Below, in pieces: positions 18,092-27,736 of a DNA stretch of 64,000 nt. Numbering within the stretch: the first letter of the stretch is position 1; every line of letters starts with the position of its first letter. The translations under genes were made by a program, and so were the position numbers. The stretch is from Nitrosomonas sp. (GTDB lineage: Bacteria > Pseudomonadota > Gammaproteobacteria > Burkholderiales > Nitrosomonadaceae): assembly GCA_016721865.1 (NCBI GenBank), contig JADKHF010000008.1, positions 62,001 to 126,000 of the forward strand, written 5' to 3'. The notes beneath the pieces were generated by a model. The model saw only the letters and a program-made list of their open reading frames with translations, searched no databases and had not been told where the DNA came from.

Positions 18092-18582
18092 GTGGGTTCA
18101 ATAGAAGCGATTGGGGTCCCTCCAAGCATGCACCCTACAAGCTGCCCAGGGTAAGAAATTATTTCAGCCTTGACTGAAGTAATTTGGAATCCTAAGGAAA
18201 AAAATGTCAGAGAAAAACAAAATTAAATTATGCGAATACTTATTCTTATCGCAAATAAAATTTCCCGCCATGACTATCCTCTTAACAACCGCTGATTGGC
18301 TATTACTAATATTTTGCAAGCTCTTGTGGTATCCATGAATGAGATGCAAGATACTTAAAAAGCAAGAAATCTTATGGCCATTTCTTCAAATCAAAGCAAT
18401 AAATAGCAATTCATTTTTCCGCTATTTTTTAATTTTTCTTTAACAGATTTATCCTTTGATCTGCTTATTAAAAGAAACTTCTATAAAAAATCCCATTTTT
18501 AACAAAAATACAGTGCAGCCTGTACATTAATTTGGCAGAATTGGGTTATTTGAAATAACCTTTCACTAACCGGGGAAATAAA
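18092..18582. other. Divergent intergenic region between rhs and gdhA
   Basis: About 490 bp, AT-rich. It must contain the promoters of both divergent genes. On the minus strand a hydrophobic stretch (LILFFSDIFFLRIP, about 18175-18230) in another frame could be a displaced signal sequence of the Rhs protein if an indel lies near 18165. The gdhA ribosome-binding sequence GGGGAAA is at about 18570. Confidence 0.4.
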
Positions 18583-19926
18583 ATGAGATATAAGAGCCTT
18601 CAGGAGTTCAGCGCGTATGTGGCTGAGCGTAATCCTAATCAACCAGAGTACATGCAGGCGGTTACTGAGGTCGTGGAGAGTTTGTGGCCTTTTATTATGG
18701 AACATCCACGTTATGCTGAGCACGGCTTGCTGGATCGCCTGGTTGAGCCGGAGCGGGTGATTATATTTCGTGTGTCCTGGGTTGATGATCATGGTGAAGT
18801 CAAAGTCAATCGCGGTTACCGGATACAGCACAGTTCTTCCATCGGGCCTTATAAAGGCGGCGTCCGGTTTCATCCTTCGGTGAATTTGTCGATTCTTAAA
18901 TTCCTGGCGTTTGAGCAAACCTTCAAGAATGCATTGACGACCCTGCCGATGGGCGGCGGTAAAGGCGGTTCCGATTTTGATCCGAAAGGAAAAAGCCCCG
19001 GTGAAATCATGCGTTTCTGTCAGGCTTTTATCAGTGAATTATTCCGGCATATCGGTTCCGATACCGATGTTCCCGCTGGCGACATCGGCGTGGGCGGGCG
19101 TGAAGTCGGATTCATGGCGGGCATGATGAAAAAATTATCCAATCGCGCGGATTGTGTGTTTACCGGAAAAGGGTTGAGTTTTGGCGGGTCACTGATACGG
19201 CCGGAAGCAACCGGGTATGGAACGGTGTATTTTGCCCAGGAAGTATTGCAACATGCGGGACGTTCTCTGGAAGGCATGCGGGTTTCTGTTTCCGGCTCGG
19301 GCAATGTGGCGCAATTTGCCGTGGAAAAAGCGATGTCGCAAGGTGCCAAGGTGATTACCGTATCCGATTCCAGCGGGACGATCGTGGATGAAGCTGGCTT
19401 TACTCCGGAAAAACTGGCGATACTGGCCGAAGTGAAGAATCATTTGTATGCGCGTCTGGATGAATATGCCAAACGTGTCAATGTGACTTACTTGCCGGGT
19501 GCAAAGCCTTGGCATGTGCCGGTGCAAGTTGCATTGCCCTGTGCGACACAAAATGAAATCAATGGAGAGGACGCACAAGCCTTGGTTAAAAATGGTGTTA
19601 TTTGTGTTGCCGAAGGTGCAAACATGCCATCGACTGCGGAAGCCGTAGAATGTTTTATCCACAATAAGGTACTGTATGCGCCGGGTAAAGCGAGTAACGC
19701 AGGCGGTGTGGCAACTTCAGGGCTGGAAATGAGCCAGAATGCAATGCGGATGTCCTGGACACGGGAAGAAGTGGATGCGCGTTTGAAAGAGATTATGCAG
19801 GCCATTCACAAATCCTGTCTGAAGTACGGCACCAAGCCCGACGGCAGCGTTAATTATGTCGATGGCGCCAATATCGCCGGTTTTGTCAAAGTAGCCGAAG
19901 CCATGCTGGGTCAGGGTGTCATCTGA
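18583..19926 (+). CDS. gdhA: NADP-dependent glutamate dehydrogenase
   Basis: A 447-residue hexameric GDH of family I, catalysing reductive amination of 2-oxoglutarate with ammonium to L-glutamate. The substrate pocket GPYKGGVRFHPSV is at 88-100. The catalytic lysine is probably K127 in PMGGGKGG. The dinucleotide-binding segment SVSGSGNVAQFA follows at about 228-239. Length and motifs match NADP-specific enzymes such as E. coli GdhA, but coenzyme preference is not proven by sequence. In an ammonia-oxidising bacterium this would be a main assimilation route. The gene is intact, with a GGGGAAA box before ATG 18583, and is followed by a strong hairpin. Confidence 0.95.
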   Translation: MRYKSLQEFSAYVAERNPNQPEYMQAVTEVVESLWPFIMEHPRYAEHGLLDRLVEPERVIIFRVSWVDDHGEVKVNRGYRIQHSSSIGPYKGGVRFHPSVNLSILKFLAFEQTFKNALTTLPMGGGKGGSDFDPKGKSPGEIMRFCQAFISELFRHIGSDTDVPAGDIGVGGREVGFMAGMMKKLSNRADCVFTGKGLSFGGSLIRPEATGYGTVYFAQEVLQHAGRSLEGMRVSVSGSGNVAQFAVEKAMSQGAKVITVSDSSGTIVDEAGFTPEKLAILAEVKNHLYARLDEYAKRVNVTYLPGAKPWHVPVQVALPCATQNEINGEDAQALVKNGVICVAEGANMPSTAEAVECFIHNKVLYAPGKASNAGGVATSGLEMSQNAMRMSWTREEVDARLKEIMQAIHKSCLKYGTKPDGSVNYVDGANIAGFVKVAEAMLGQGVI

Positions 19927-19983
19927 TTGTTATTGCCGGTTAAAGACTGACCGGTGAATTTTACTTGTATTTGAAGCATGACA

Positions 19984-20016
19984 CTGGATTATCGTAGTGC
20001 TGCCGCGATAATCCAG
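19984..20016. terminator. Perfect 11-bp stem-loop after gdhA
   Basis: CTGGATTATCG (19984-19994) and CGATAATCCAG (20006-20016) form a perfect 11-bp stem with an 11-nt loop. It lies 58 bp after gdhA and 70 bp before slt. No T run follows, so it is not a classical intrinsic terminator; it may still end or protect the gdhA transcript. Confidence 0.45.
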
Positions 20017-20085
20017 ATTGATTGCAGACCGCTCGTTTCTGTTTCTTTACTGTAGCCCCCATTCGGTTTTTTGCCTTTATCAGCT

Positions 20086-22002
20086 ATGAGAAATTACCTT
20101 TTTGGACTAATCCTTTTAGCTTATGCTGGAACGTTATCAGCAAACCAGGACAGTGATTTTATTGCCGCCCGGCAAGCATTTCAGACTGGCGATGCGAAGC
20201 GCCTGGACGATTATGCCAGACGGTTGCGAAGCCATGCGCTATGGCCTTACGTGGAATATTATCAGTTACGCATGGTGTTGCGAACGATCGATAACGCGAC
20301 TATCAGAAGTTTTCTGTTACGTTACGAAGGCGCTCTGGTTGCCGATCGATTACGCGGCGACTGGCTCAAGATGCTGGGCAAAAATCAGCAATGGTCTCTT
20401 TTTGAAGCGGAATATCCGTTGCTGGTCAATAAGGATACTGAGTTATTGTGCTATTACTATCAGCGTCGTCTTGATACTAACGATAAGACAGTGCTGGCGG
20501 AGGCGCGATCCTTATGGTTTACACCTGTCAGCATGCCGGATAGCTGCACACCCGTTTTTCAGACACTGATTTACAGTAAACAGATTTCTCCGGAAGATAT
20601 CTGGACGCGCATCCGGTCGGCGCTGGAAGAAGGCCAAACCGGTGTCGCCACACATGTTAATCGTTATTTGCCCGGCAACGATGCGCTGAACAGTGCCGAT
20701 TTGAATAATGCCGCCAAGAATCCGTTGCGTTACCTGGAAACGCTGAAGAGCAGAATCAAGACGCGCAGTGATCGGGAGATTGCCCTGTTTGCATTACTGC
20801 GTCTGCTGCGCAACGATACGGATCCGGCTTATGCGCACTGGCTAAAAATAAAAGATCAGTTCACCGCATCGGATCGTTCTTATTTCCTGGGAAGACTGGG
20901 GCATCGGGCAGCGATGCGGCATGATCCCCGCGCGCTGGGTTGGTTCAGGGAAGCGCAAAATACTGCGCAACCGTATCCGCCCTCGGATACCGTACTCGCC
21001 TGGCAGGTGCGGGCGGCATTGCGAGTTGCCAACTGGGATGAAGTCCTGAGAACCATCAACAGGATGTCGCCAGCCGAGCAGCAGGTTGATAGTTGGCGTT
21101 ATTGGAAAGCGCGCGCATTAAAGGCAAAAGGGGAAGCGCTAGATGCGCATAACATTCTTATTCCGCTTAGCGATGAGCATAGTTTTTATGGCCAATTGGC
21201 AAAAGAAGAGCTGGGGACAATGCTCAGCATCGCCGATAAAACTTATCGCGTCAGCAACGGCGAAGTGTCTGCAATGGGCAAGAAACCGGGCATACAACGC
21301 GCCCTGGCTTTTTCCCGTATGAATTTACGTACCGAAGCGTACCGTGAATGGAGCTGGACCGTCCGCAATTTTAGCGACGCAGAGTTACTGGCTGCAGCAG
21401 AAGTAGCTCGCCGTCATGGCATGTATGATCGTGCGATTAACACCGCAAACCGGACCGTATCGCAGCATGATTTTAGTCTGCGCTTTCTGTCACCGCACCG
21501 CGAAACACTCAGAAAGGTTTTGCGGCAACATGAACTGGATGAAGCATGGGTCTACGGCCTGATCCGGCAGGAAAGCCGTTTCATTGCAGATATCAAATCC
21601 CACGCCGGTGCAGCGGGCTTAATGCAGTTGATGCCCGCTACTGCCGAATGGGTCGCCAAGCAGTTGGGAATACAGAATTTCCGCCAGAATCTCGTGGTTG
21701 ATGTGAATACCAATCTGCAACTGGGTACTTATTATCTCAAGCATGTGCTCAGCACGCTGGACAATCAGCCGCTGCTGGCCTCAGCCGCCTATAATGCCGG
21801 ACCGGGACGAGCCAGGCGCTGGCGCGATAATACCGTGCCTCTGGAGGGCGCGATTTATGCTGAGACGATTCCTTTTAATGAAACGCGGGATTACGTCAAA
21901 AAGGTCTTGAAGAACTCGATGTATTACGCCAAAGTTCTGGATCATGGACACGATTCGCCAACCCTCAAGGCGCGTTTGGGTGTTGTGCGGGCGGCGAAAT
22001 AA
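20086..22002 (+). CDS. slt: Soluble lytic murein transglycosylase
   Basis: A 638-residue periplasmic enzyme of the Slt70 type that cleaves peptidoglycan glycan strands with formation of 1,6-anhydro ends. MRNYLFGLILLAYAGTLSA is a signal peptide. A long superhelical U/L region (about residues 25-460) precedes the C-terminal SLT domain, where the catalytic glutamate is E496 in GLIRQESRF, followed by AGLMQLMPATA and ASAAYNAGPGRA. ATG 20086 is chosen because the signal peptide starts there; an in-frame TTG 15 bp upstream is unlikely. No damage to the frame. The next gene, cca, starts 42 bp downstream on the same strand. Confidence 0.93.
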   Translation: MRNYLFGLILLAYAGTLSANQDSDFIAARQAFQTGDAKRLDDYARRLRSHALWPYVEYYQLRMVLRTIDNATIRSFLLRYEGALVADRLRGDWLKMLGKNQQWSLFEAEYPLLVNKDTELLCYYYQRRLDTNDKTVLAEARSLWFTPVSMPDSCTPVFQTLIYSKQISPEDIWTRIRSALEEGQTGVATHVNRYLPGNDALNSADLNNAAKNPLRYLETLKSRIKTRSDREIALFALLRLLRNDTDPAYAHWLKIKDQFTASDRSYFLGRLGHRAAMRHDPRALGWFREAQNTAQPYPPSDTVLAWQVRAALRVANWDEVLRTINRMSPAEQQVDSWRYWKARALKAKGEALDAHNILIPLSDEHSFYGQLAKEELGTMLSIADKTYRVSNGEVSAMGKKPGIQRALAFSRMNLRTEAYREWSWTVRNFSDAELLAAAEVARRHGMYDRAINTANRTVSQHDFSLRFLSPHRETLRKVLRQHELDEAWVYGLIRQESRFIADIKSHAGAAGLMQLMPATAEWVAKQLGIQNFRQNLVVDVNTNLQLGTYYLKHVLSTLDNQPLLASAAYNAGPGRARRWRDNTVPLEGAIYAETIPFNETRDYVKKVLKNSMYYAKVLDHGHDSPTLKARLGVVRAAK

Positions 22003-22044
22003 CGGCGGATTAAACTTTCATTCATTCTGCTATTAGAGTAAACA

Positions 22045-23276
22045 GTGAAGACTTATCTGGTGGGCGGTTCAGTGCGCGACGAGTTGCTTGGATTGCCGGT
22101 TAAAGATCATGATTATGTTGTGGTGGGCGCTTCGCCAGAGGAAATGGAGCGGCTGGGTTATCGTCCGGTCGGCAAGGATTTTCCGGTTTTCCTGCATCCG
22201 CAAACGCATGAGCAGTATGCATTGGCCCGTACCGAACGAAAAATTTCACTTGGGTATAAAGGATTTGAAGTGTTTGCCTCACCGCAAGTCACCTTGCAGG
22301 AAGATTTGGCGCGACGTGACTTAACCATCAACTCGATTGCCAAAGACCAAGTAGGCAATATCATCGACCCGTTTAACGGCGTTGCCGATCTGGAGGCCGG
22401 CATACTGCGCCATGTGAGTCCTGCATTTTCCGAAGATCCGGTGCGTATTCTCAGAGCTGCACGCTTTGCGGCGCGTTTCAGTTTCCGCATTGCGCCGGAA
22501 ACGCTGGCGCTGATGAGTGAGATGGTGCATAACGGCGAAGTGGATGCGCTGGTGCCGGAGCGTGTCTGGCAAGAGCTCGCGCGCGGACTGATGGAAGAAA
22601 ATCCTTCACGAATGTTCTATGTGCTGCGCGAATGTGGTGCCCTGTCGCGTATCCTGCCCGAAGTCAACGTGTTGTTTGGTGTTCCGCAACCGGCGCATGC
22701 ACACCCTGAAATCGATACCGGACTGCATATCATGCTGGCTATCGATTATGCTGCGACCAGGAATTATTCATTGCCGGTGCGTTTTGCAACGCTGACGCAT
22801 GATTTGGGCAAAGGCACGACGTCACCCGAGGAATGGCCGCGCCATATCGGCCATGAAGCACGCAGCATTGATTTGACGCGAAATTTATGCGAACGCATCA
22901 GAATCCCCAGGGACTCCCGCGATCTTGCGTTACTGGTCGCCCGCTATCACGGTAATGTGCATCGGGCGGAAGAACTCAAGCCTTCTACGCTGGCGGATAT
23001 ACTGCAAGCGGTGGATGCCTACCGGAGACATGAAAGATTCGAAGAATTTCTGCAGGCGTGCGCCTGCGATTTTCATGGACGCCCAGGGTTTGCAGTAAAA
23101 CCGTATCCTCAAGCAGAGCGATTACAAAAGCATTAGCTGCAGCCAAAAGTGTAGATGCTGGCAAGATTGCAGTTGAACTCAGTCAGAAACTTCTTGATTC
23201 TAAAGAATTGCCCGCTGCAATTCATGCGCAAGTCAGCGCAATGCGCATAGCGGCCATAAAATCTGAACTGAAGTAA
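22045..23276 (+). CDS. cca: Multifunctional CCA tRNA nucleotidyltransferase (frameshifted near 23126)
   Basis: This enzyme adds and repairs the 3' CCA of tRNA. GGSVRDELLG (residues 7-16) and DHDYVV with D21/D23 form the metal-binding nucleotidyltransferase centre; RRDLTINSIA and the ERVWQELARGL helix follow. The HD-domain pair H252/D253 (LTHDLGKG) marks the multifunctional proteobacterial form with phosphohydrolase activity. The start is GTG 22045. In the AAAA run near 23125 one base is missing: the upstream frame stops at 23136, but the shifted frame continues the family C-terminus (ALAAAKSVDAGKIA to the TAA at 23274-23276). Corrected length is about 411 residues, as expected. The tRNA-Arg in this window lacks an encoded CCA and would need this enzyme. 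Confidence 0.92.
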
Positions 23277-23302
23277 GGAACCCTTAAGTTCGGGCTGGAT
23301 CG

Positions 23303-23923
23303 CTACTTTGTCCCTTTGGGAAATGTTCGTATCTGCGGAGGGGAAGTCAGATCAGTTTTGTTAAAGCTGATCAGGAATAATACTGTGTATGCGTTATAAA
23401 ACGTGTCAGCAATAAACGGTGAAGAGGATGCTATAAACCGGCCAGAGGGCATATCAAAAACATCTAAATGGAATCTTGCGTAGCCACTCTGTAGTTCTGC
23501 CTTAAAGAGTGCTAATTCAGGCAATGCAATAGGTAACAACGAAGCTTCTACGGGTGGAATTCCAATGAACGTGTTACCTACTTCGGAACCCAGAGAATCA
23601 ATTACAAGGTTAACCCGATAAGCAGCATTTTCCGGGCCATCCTGTACCGTATATCCCAGAAATCCCAGCCATCCCGCCACTACCCCTTTTGCCATATCTT
23701 TATCGGGCGTCAATCCGGTAACATCTAGCTTAACGATTGCCCCTTTGGGCATAGGTAATGGCAAATCAATCTGTTTAGGCAGACTGCGCGTGATTGCTTC
23801 ACTGATGAGTAGTTGCTCAGTTGCTGTTCTTGCCGAATTTGTTATTTTTTGTGTTGTTGAGCAGGCGGATAATAGTCCAAAGAGCAGCATGCTTAAAAAA
23901 AGCGTACGGATTGTTTTTTTCAT
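23303..23923 (-). CDS. Lipoprotein of unknown function
   Basis: A 206-residue protein starting at ATG 23923 (MKKTIRTLFLSMLLFG) with the lipobox LLSAC, so it is lipid-modified at the cysteine about 21 residues in. The mature part contains TNSARTATEQLLISEAI, then a segment with alternating hydrophobic and Gly residues, and ends in a TSPPQIR motif. I do not recognise a named function. A 75-bp in-frame extension upstream to 23998 is disfavoured because the signal sequence starts at 23923. No T run or operon partner is obvious. Confidence 0.72.
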   Translation of the reverse strand: MKKTIRTLFLSMLLFGLLSACSTTQKITNSARTATEQLLISEAITRSLPKQIDLPLPMPKGAIVKLDVTGLTPDKDMAKGVVAGWLGFLGYTVQDGPENAAYRVNLVIDSLGSEVGNTFIGIPPVEASLLPIALPELALFKAELQSGYARFHLDVFDMPSGRFIASSSPFIADTFYNAYTVLFLISFNKTDLTSPPQIRTFPKGTK

Positions 23924-24063
23924 GACAAATATACTCCCTATTAATCTTTTTCGGATTTGATTCCTCGCCGCTTGCAGCGGGAGTACTTTATTTTTCATAG
24001 TTTGATGATTTTTCTTCTTTTACGCCCATAGTCTACAGCAAAGCATATTGGGATTGTCAAACT

Positions 24064-24185
24064 TAAGGGCGTCTCTAAAAATCCAAATAAAAAATGTTTC
24101 CCTGCCTATCGGACATATGCTGCGTCACCATTTTTTGTTCACGCCTCGTTTTATTTGGAACCTTGAGTTTTTAGAGGCGCCCTTA
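24064..24185. mobile_element. MITE-like element, about 122 bp
   Basis: Terminal inverted repeats of about 18 bp: TAAGGGCGTCTCTAAAAA at 24064-24081 and its near-complement at 24168-24185 (reading TAAGGGCGCCTCTAAAAA). Inside lies a second inverted pair, CCAAATAAAA and TTTTATTTGG (about 24083-24092 and 24149-24158). There is no coding capacity. The right end overlaps the stop codon of the ydbL gene, so insertion set or replaced that gene's last bases. Confidence 0.6.
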
Positions 24186-24533
24186 TTTCTTTCTCCACTG
24201 ACCATCGATCTGAATCCAGGTTCCAGCCGGAACTTTCCGGATTATTTCTGCTGCATATACTTTTCCGACCTGTTCAATGTCTATGCCCTGTGCGGCGGCT
24301 TTTTCCTGGTAAATGGCTTTGCGCTTGGCGTTAATTGCATCGGCTTCCGCCTGAGCACTCGCGTCTCTTGCCACGACGTAGCCTTCATACGTTTCACCAA
24401 TCGCACCCGATGCGCGCAGGTTATCGAGCGCATCAGCCCATGCCGGTGCTATGCAGAGTGTTAGAGCCAGCAGAATGGCACTGCTGATTCCCAATAAAGG
24501 TTTTTTAACTGTCATTTTTGGAATACGCTGCAT
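24183..24533 (-). CDS. ydbL: YdbL-family (DUF1318) periplasmic protein
   Basis: A 116-residue protein with a signal peptide (cleavage near APAWA/DALD, about residue 34), then the family pattern LDNLRASGAIGETYEGYV and GTWIQIDGQWRKK at the end. YdbL is the third member of the YdbH-YnbE-YdbL system, which with TamB and YhdP supports phospholipid transport to the outer membrane in E. coli. Gene order here is the same as in E. coli, with 25 bp to the ynbE-like gene. The stop codon lies in the terminal repeat of a MITE-like element. Confidence 0.85.
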   Translation of the reverse strand: MQRIPKMTVKKPLLGISSAILLALTLCIAPAWADALDNLRASGAIGETYEGYVVARDASAQAEADAINAKRKAIYQEKAAAQGIDIEQVGKVYAAEIIRKVPAGTWIQIDGQWRKK

Positions 24534-24558
24534 AGTGTTCTCCTTGTCTCATTTAATA

Positions 24559-24774
24559 TCAGAAAATGCCGGGGTTGGCCGCGATATCTTTCTTGGCTTC
24601 TTCTTCAAGCTTTACCCGGATATCAGCATCCAGCTTGATATTTAGATTAATAGTAATCGGTTCCTTTGGGGATTCCAGCTTGACTGTCGGTGCGCATGCA
24701 GTCATTACCAGGCAGCATAGAATCAGGACTACTCTGGTGAGTGTTGTGTTTGTCATTCGATCAATCTTGCGCAT
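24559..24774 (-). CDS. ynbE: YnbE-like lipoprotein
   Basis: A 71-residue lipoprotein. The signal sequence TLTRVVLILCCLVM ends in a TAC lipobox cysteine, and the mature peptide carries LESPKEPITINLNIKLDADIRVK, typical of YnbE. In E. coli YnbE is an outer-membrane lipoprotein that interacts with YdbH to complete a periplasmic bridge for lipids. The true start may be ATG 24774 or an internal Met 6 codons later. It lies between ydbH and ydbL. Confidence 0.85.
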   Translation of the reverse strand: MRKIDRMTNTTLTRVVLILCCLVMTACAPTVKLESPKEPITINLNIKLDADIRVKLEEEAKKDIAANPGIF

Positions 24775-24878
24775 GATTGCACTCCTTTTCTAATGGATTT
24801 CCAAGCCGTATTTTGGCTGGGAACCGGTAATGAGCATCACTGTACTCTATGGCTGTTATTTAGTGCAACCTAACTTAA

Positions 24879-27381
24879 TTAATGGCGCCTTAATGTGCTG
24901 CGCAGAATTTCATTGGATAAACTGTAGCCCCGATTAATTGTCTGCAAAATTTTGTCAATATCGCTTTCCAAATTAATATTTAGGCGGAAAACCTGCCCAT
25001 CTTTAACCTCAGGATTATTCCCCAGCAAGGAAAGTTTGGCGACCAGACCATGTGCTGCCGATTTATCCAAATCCAGTGACAGCTCGGTGTAATGAAAATC
25101 CTGCACGGCTTGCAGTAACAAATTCATCTCTTCACCGGCGGTGGCTAACAGTTGTGAAGCTTTTGCGGATTGGAAGCGCAGAACACCCGGTGCCTTTGCT
25201 GCCAGATGGCCTTTTCTTATCATAACCTGATTATCTTCCAAGCGGATCGGAATCTGATCATCCAGATGCCCGCTTCCTGTAAGTTTATCGATTTGAATTA
25301 GGTTAAAAAAGGTTTCCAGATCGATGTTATCCGCGCGAACCAGGATGTCGGCGTGCGCAGCGGCTGGATTGATAACAACGGGTGCCAATGACACCGTGCC
25401 ATCCATCATGGAAAACTGCGCTTTCTCAAGTGCGATATGCGGTGGATCCGCGCCCTCGATCCGGTAGGAAACCAGCAGATTCTCTACCGGAATGCCGAAA
25501 TCGATGTGCCGGATCGTGATGATTTGCTGCGGCGGGCTGCTGGGAGATAGTAAATTTTCTAAATTGAGCGATGCATTGAGATCGCTTATTTTGGCGGATT
25601 CATGGGAAAACGATACATTACGCAATTCAAACGCGCCGCGACTGCTATGCAGGCCACCTTTCCTGGACCACTTGAATTGCGTGTTCGCACTGACCCGGCC
25701 ACTCACATTCTCCAGCCGGGATAAAACGGGGGAAATGGCACCTGGCTGCACGCGGTCTGGTGAGAAGTTCAGCGGAACTATCTCTGCTTTTAGCATCCCG
25801 TTACCGCTATCGGGCGAATGCTTTCCAGTGATTCTTAAATAGCGTAAACCCGGTACGCCGCCCGCAACATTTAATGCGTACTTAGTTGGTTTTCCATCAG
25901 CGGCTTCATTCCTGATGTTTCCGGAAATGGACAGCGCTGCAAATAGTGGTTCGGGTGCCAGATGTCGCAGCTGGCCGATGGAAAAATCAACGGCAGTGCC
26001 GGTTTCTGGTCCATTCAGATGCACAGTGGCAGAGATCGCCTTCAATTGCAGCCGGGATTGCGGCGACAAGAGAGCCGCATTGATGATGATAAACTGTCCC
26101 TGATATTTCTTGGTGGTATCGAGTTTTCCAGTCAAGGCTATTTTTCCTGGGCGAATCTGTACCTCAATGGCCGGAGATTTGTCTTGTTCAATCAGCATGT
26201 TAAAACTCTTTGGCGTTGCAACGATATCATGTGTAAGCGCCAGGCCTTGCGAAGTTTTTACCAGCTCCAGATTTGCCTGGGAAATTGAAAACTTCGGGGG
26301 AGTCTGGAAGCGTAAGGCCTTGCCTGGGTTAACCTTGCCCAAGGTAACCTGCCCCGGGCTGCGGAGTCCGATGCGCCAATTCTCCTGATTGAGATTAACC
26401 TGCATCGGCAAGGAAACAGACACCTGCTGGATATTCATTGATCCAGCAGCCAGTTGACCGCCATCGATATCCAGATCGAGCTGTCCTGCCCAGGAATCCG
26501 TTGATCTGCGGATATCTCCTGTAAGGCTGATTTGATTAATGCCTATGTCACGCAATAGGAAAGCTGCCGGGTCTTTATCAGCCTGTCCAGAAACTGGTTT
26601 TGCAGATGTTTTTCCCGGCAGCTTAATATCGGATAGCGCAAACTCAGAACGGATATGTTGCAACTGCATAGCCGAGACTGTAAACGTCGCCTGACCTGCG
26701 AAGCTCGAGATTTTTGCCTCAGGCAAGTTCAGCATACCTTCTGAAACAATGACTTTACCCTGCATATTCCCCTGTTTATCCAAAGTCGCAGCCAGCGTTC
26801 CTTTGGTTTGACCGAGAGAACCGGAGACAACGGTGTGAAGACGTATCGCCCGAGTGTCCGGCTGCCCCTGCTCGCTGTCTCCAGACAGAGCAATCATCAA
26901 ATCGCCTGCCGTCGAATGGAGATGAATTGCTGAATTCCTGAGCGAAAAGGCGGGCAGCCAGGGGACGCTGATATCATTCTCAGTCATTGAAATCATGGCC
27001 TGCAGGAAATTCAAAGGGGGGCGATCCTCGCTCAAATCGAGCACCCATTGCAAACCGCTGATTTCAACCGATGCCAGTTTTCCGGCGAGCAGATCCCGCA
27101 GCTGCCAAGTCACCAGAATTTTGTCAATACGCAATTCCTTAATTATTGCCCGATGTCAGATCCTGCAACCGGAGGGTATTGAGCGAGATATCGAGAACTG
27201 AAAGGGATTGCAGCGGAATCCCCTGTTTGTGCAGTTGATCGTTGATAAGCGTTTCTAACAGGGAATAACGGAATATATAAAGACTAATTCCGGCGGCAAT
27301 CAAAAGACCTGCTAGAACTAGAAGCCAAGTGTTTGAATGGTTGCGCATCTTGCTGATTGATAAAGTTTGCGTATGGCTCAT
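24879..27381 (-). CDS. ydbH: YdbH-like intermembrane lipid-transport protein (frameshifted near 27143)
   Basis: An AsmA-like protein of about 833 residues once a frame break near 27143 is corrected. The N-terminal piece (27381-27139) gives a single transmembrane helix (WLLVLAGLLIAAGISLYIF), and the long downstream part is beta-rich, with repeated short hydrophobic strands as in the hydrophobic grooves of AsmA/TamB/YhdP proteins. The C-terminal region IPIRLEDNQVMIRKGHLAAK and the end match YdbH. Adjacent ynbE and ydbL support the assignment. One base missing near the AATAATTAAGG sequence at 27140-27150 explains the break. The protein would span the periplasm from an inner-membrane anchor. Confidence 0.85.
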
Positions 27382-27736
27382 TTTATTCTCAATAAATCAT
27401 CGGCAGTTGCATATGTATCTACGGGGAAACCCGATTTCTCTGGTTTATGCTTTTCCGGATTCTCAAAAAATAGAATCCGATGTAACTCGTGTCGCAGCAA
27501 ATCTGATGACTGGGTTTGGTAAAAACTATATAGTGAGTGGCATAATAGATCGAGGAAATCTGTCGAACTTAAGCAATCGTAGCGAGGATTGACCTTGAGT
27601 CCGACAGGCCCCTAGCATAAATCAATACTGGATGTTTAACCTTTTTATTAATTAGAATGCAACGTCCTTAATGACCAAGTAAGAAGTTAAGAACCAATAT
27701 GCAAGTAATCTGACAGCCAGTCAAATGGAGGAATAA
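27382..27736. other. Divergent intergenic region
   Basis: About 355 bp between divergent ydbH and the PhoD-like gene. No coding or RNA signal is recognised beyond the GGAGGAAT ribosome-binding sequence just before 27737. It must contain both promoters. Confidence 0.4.
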
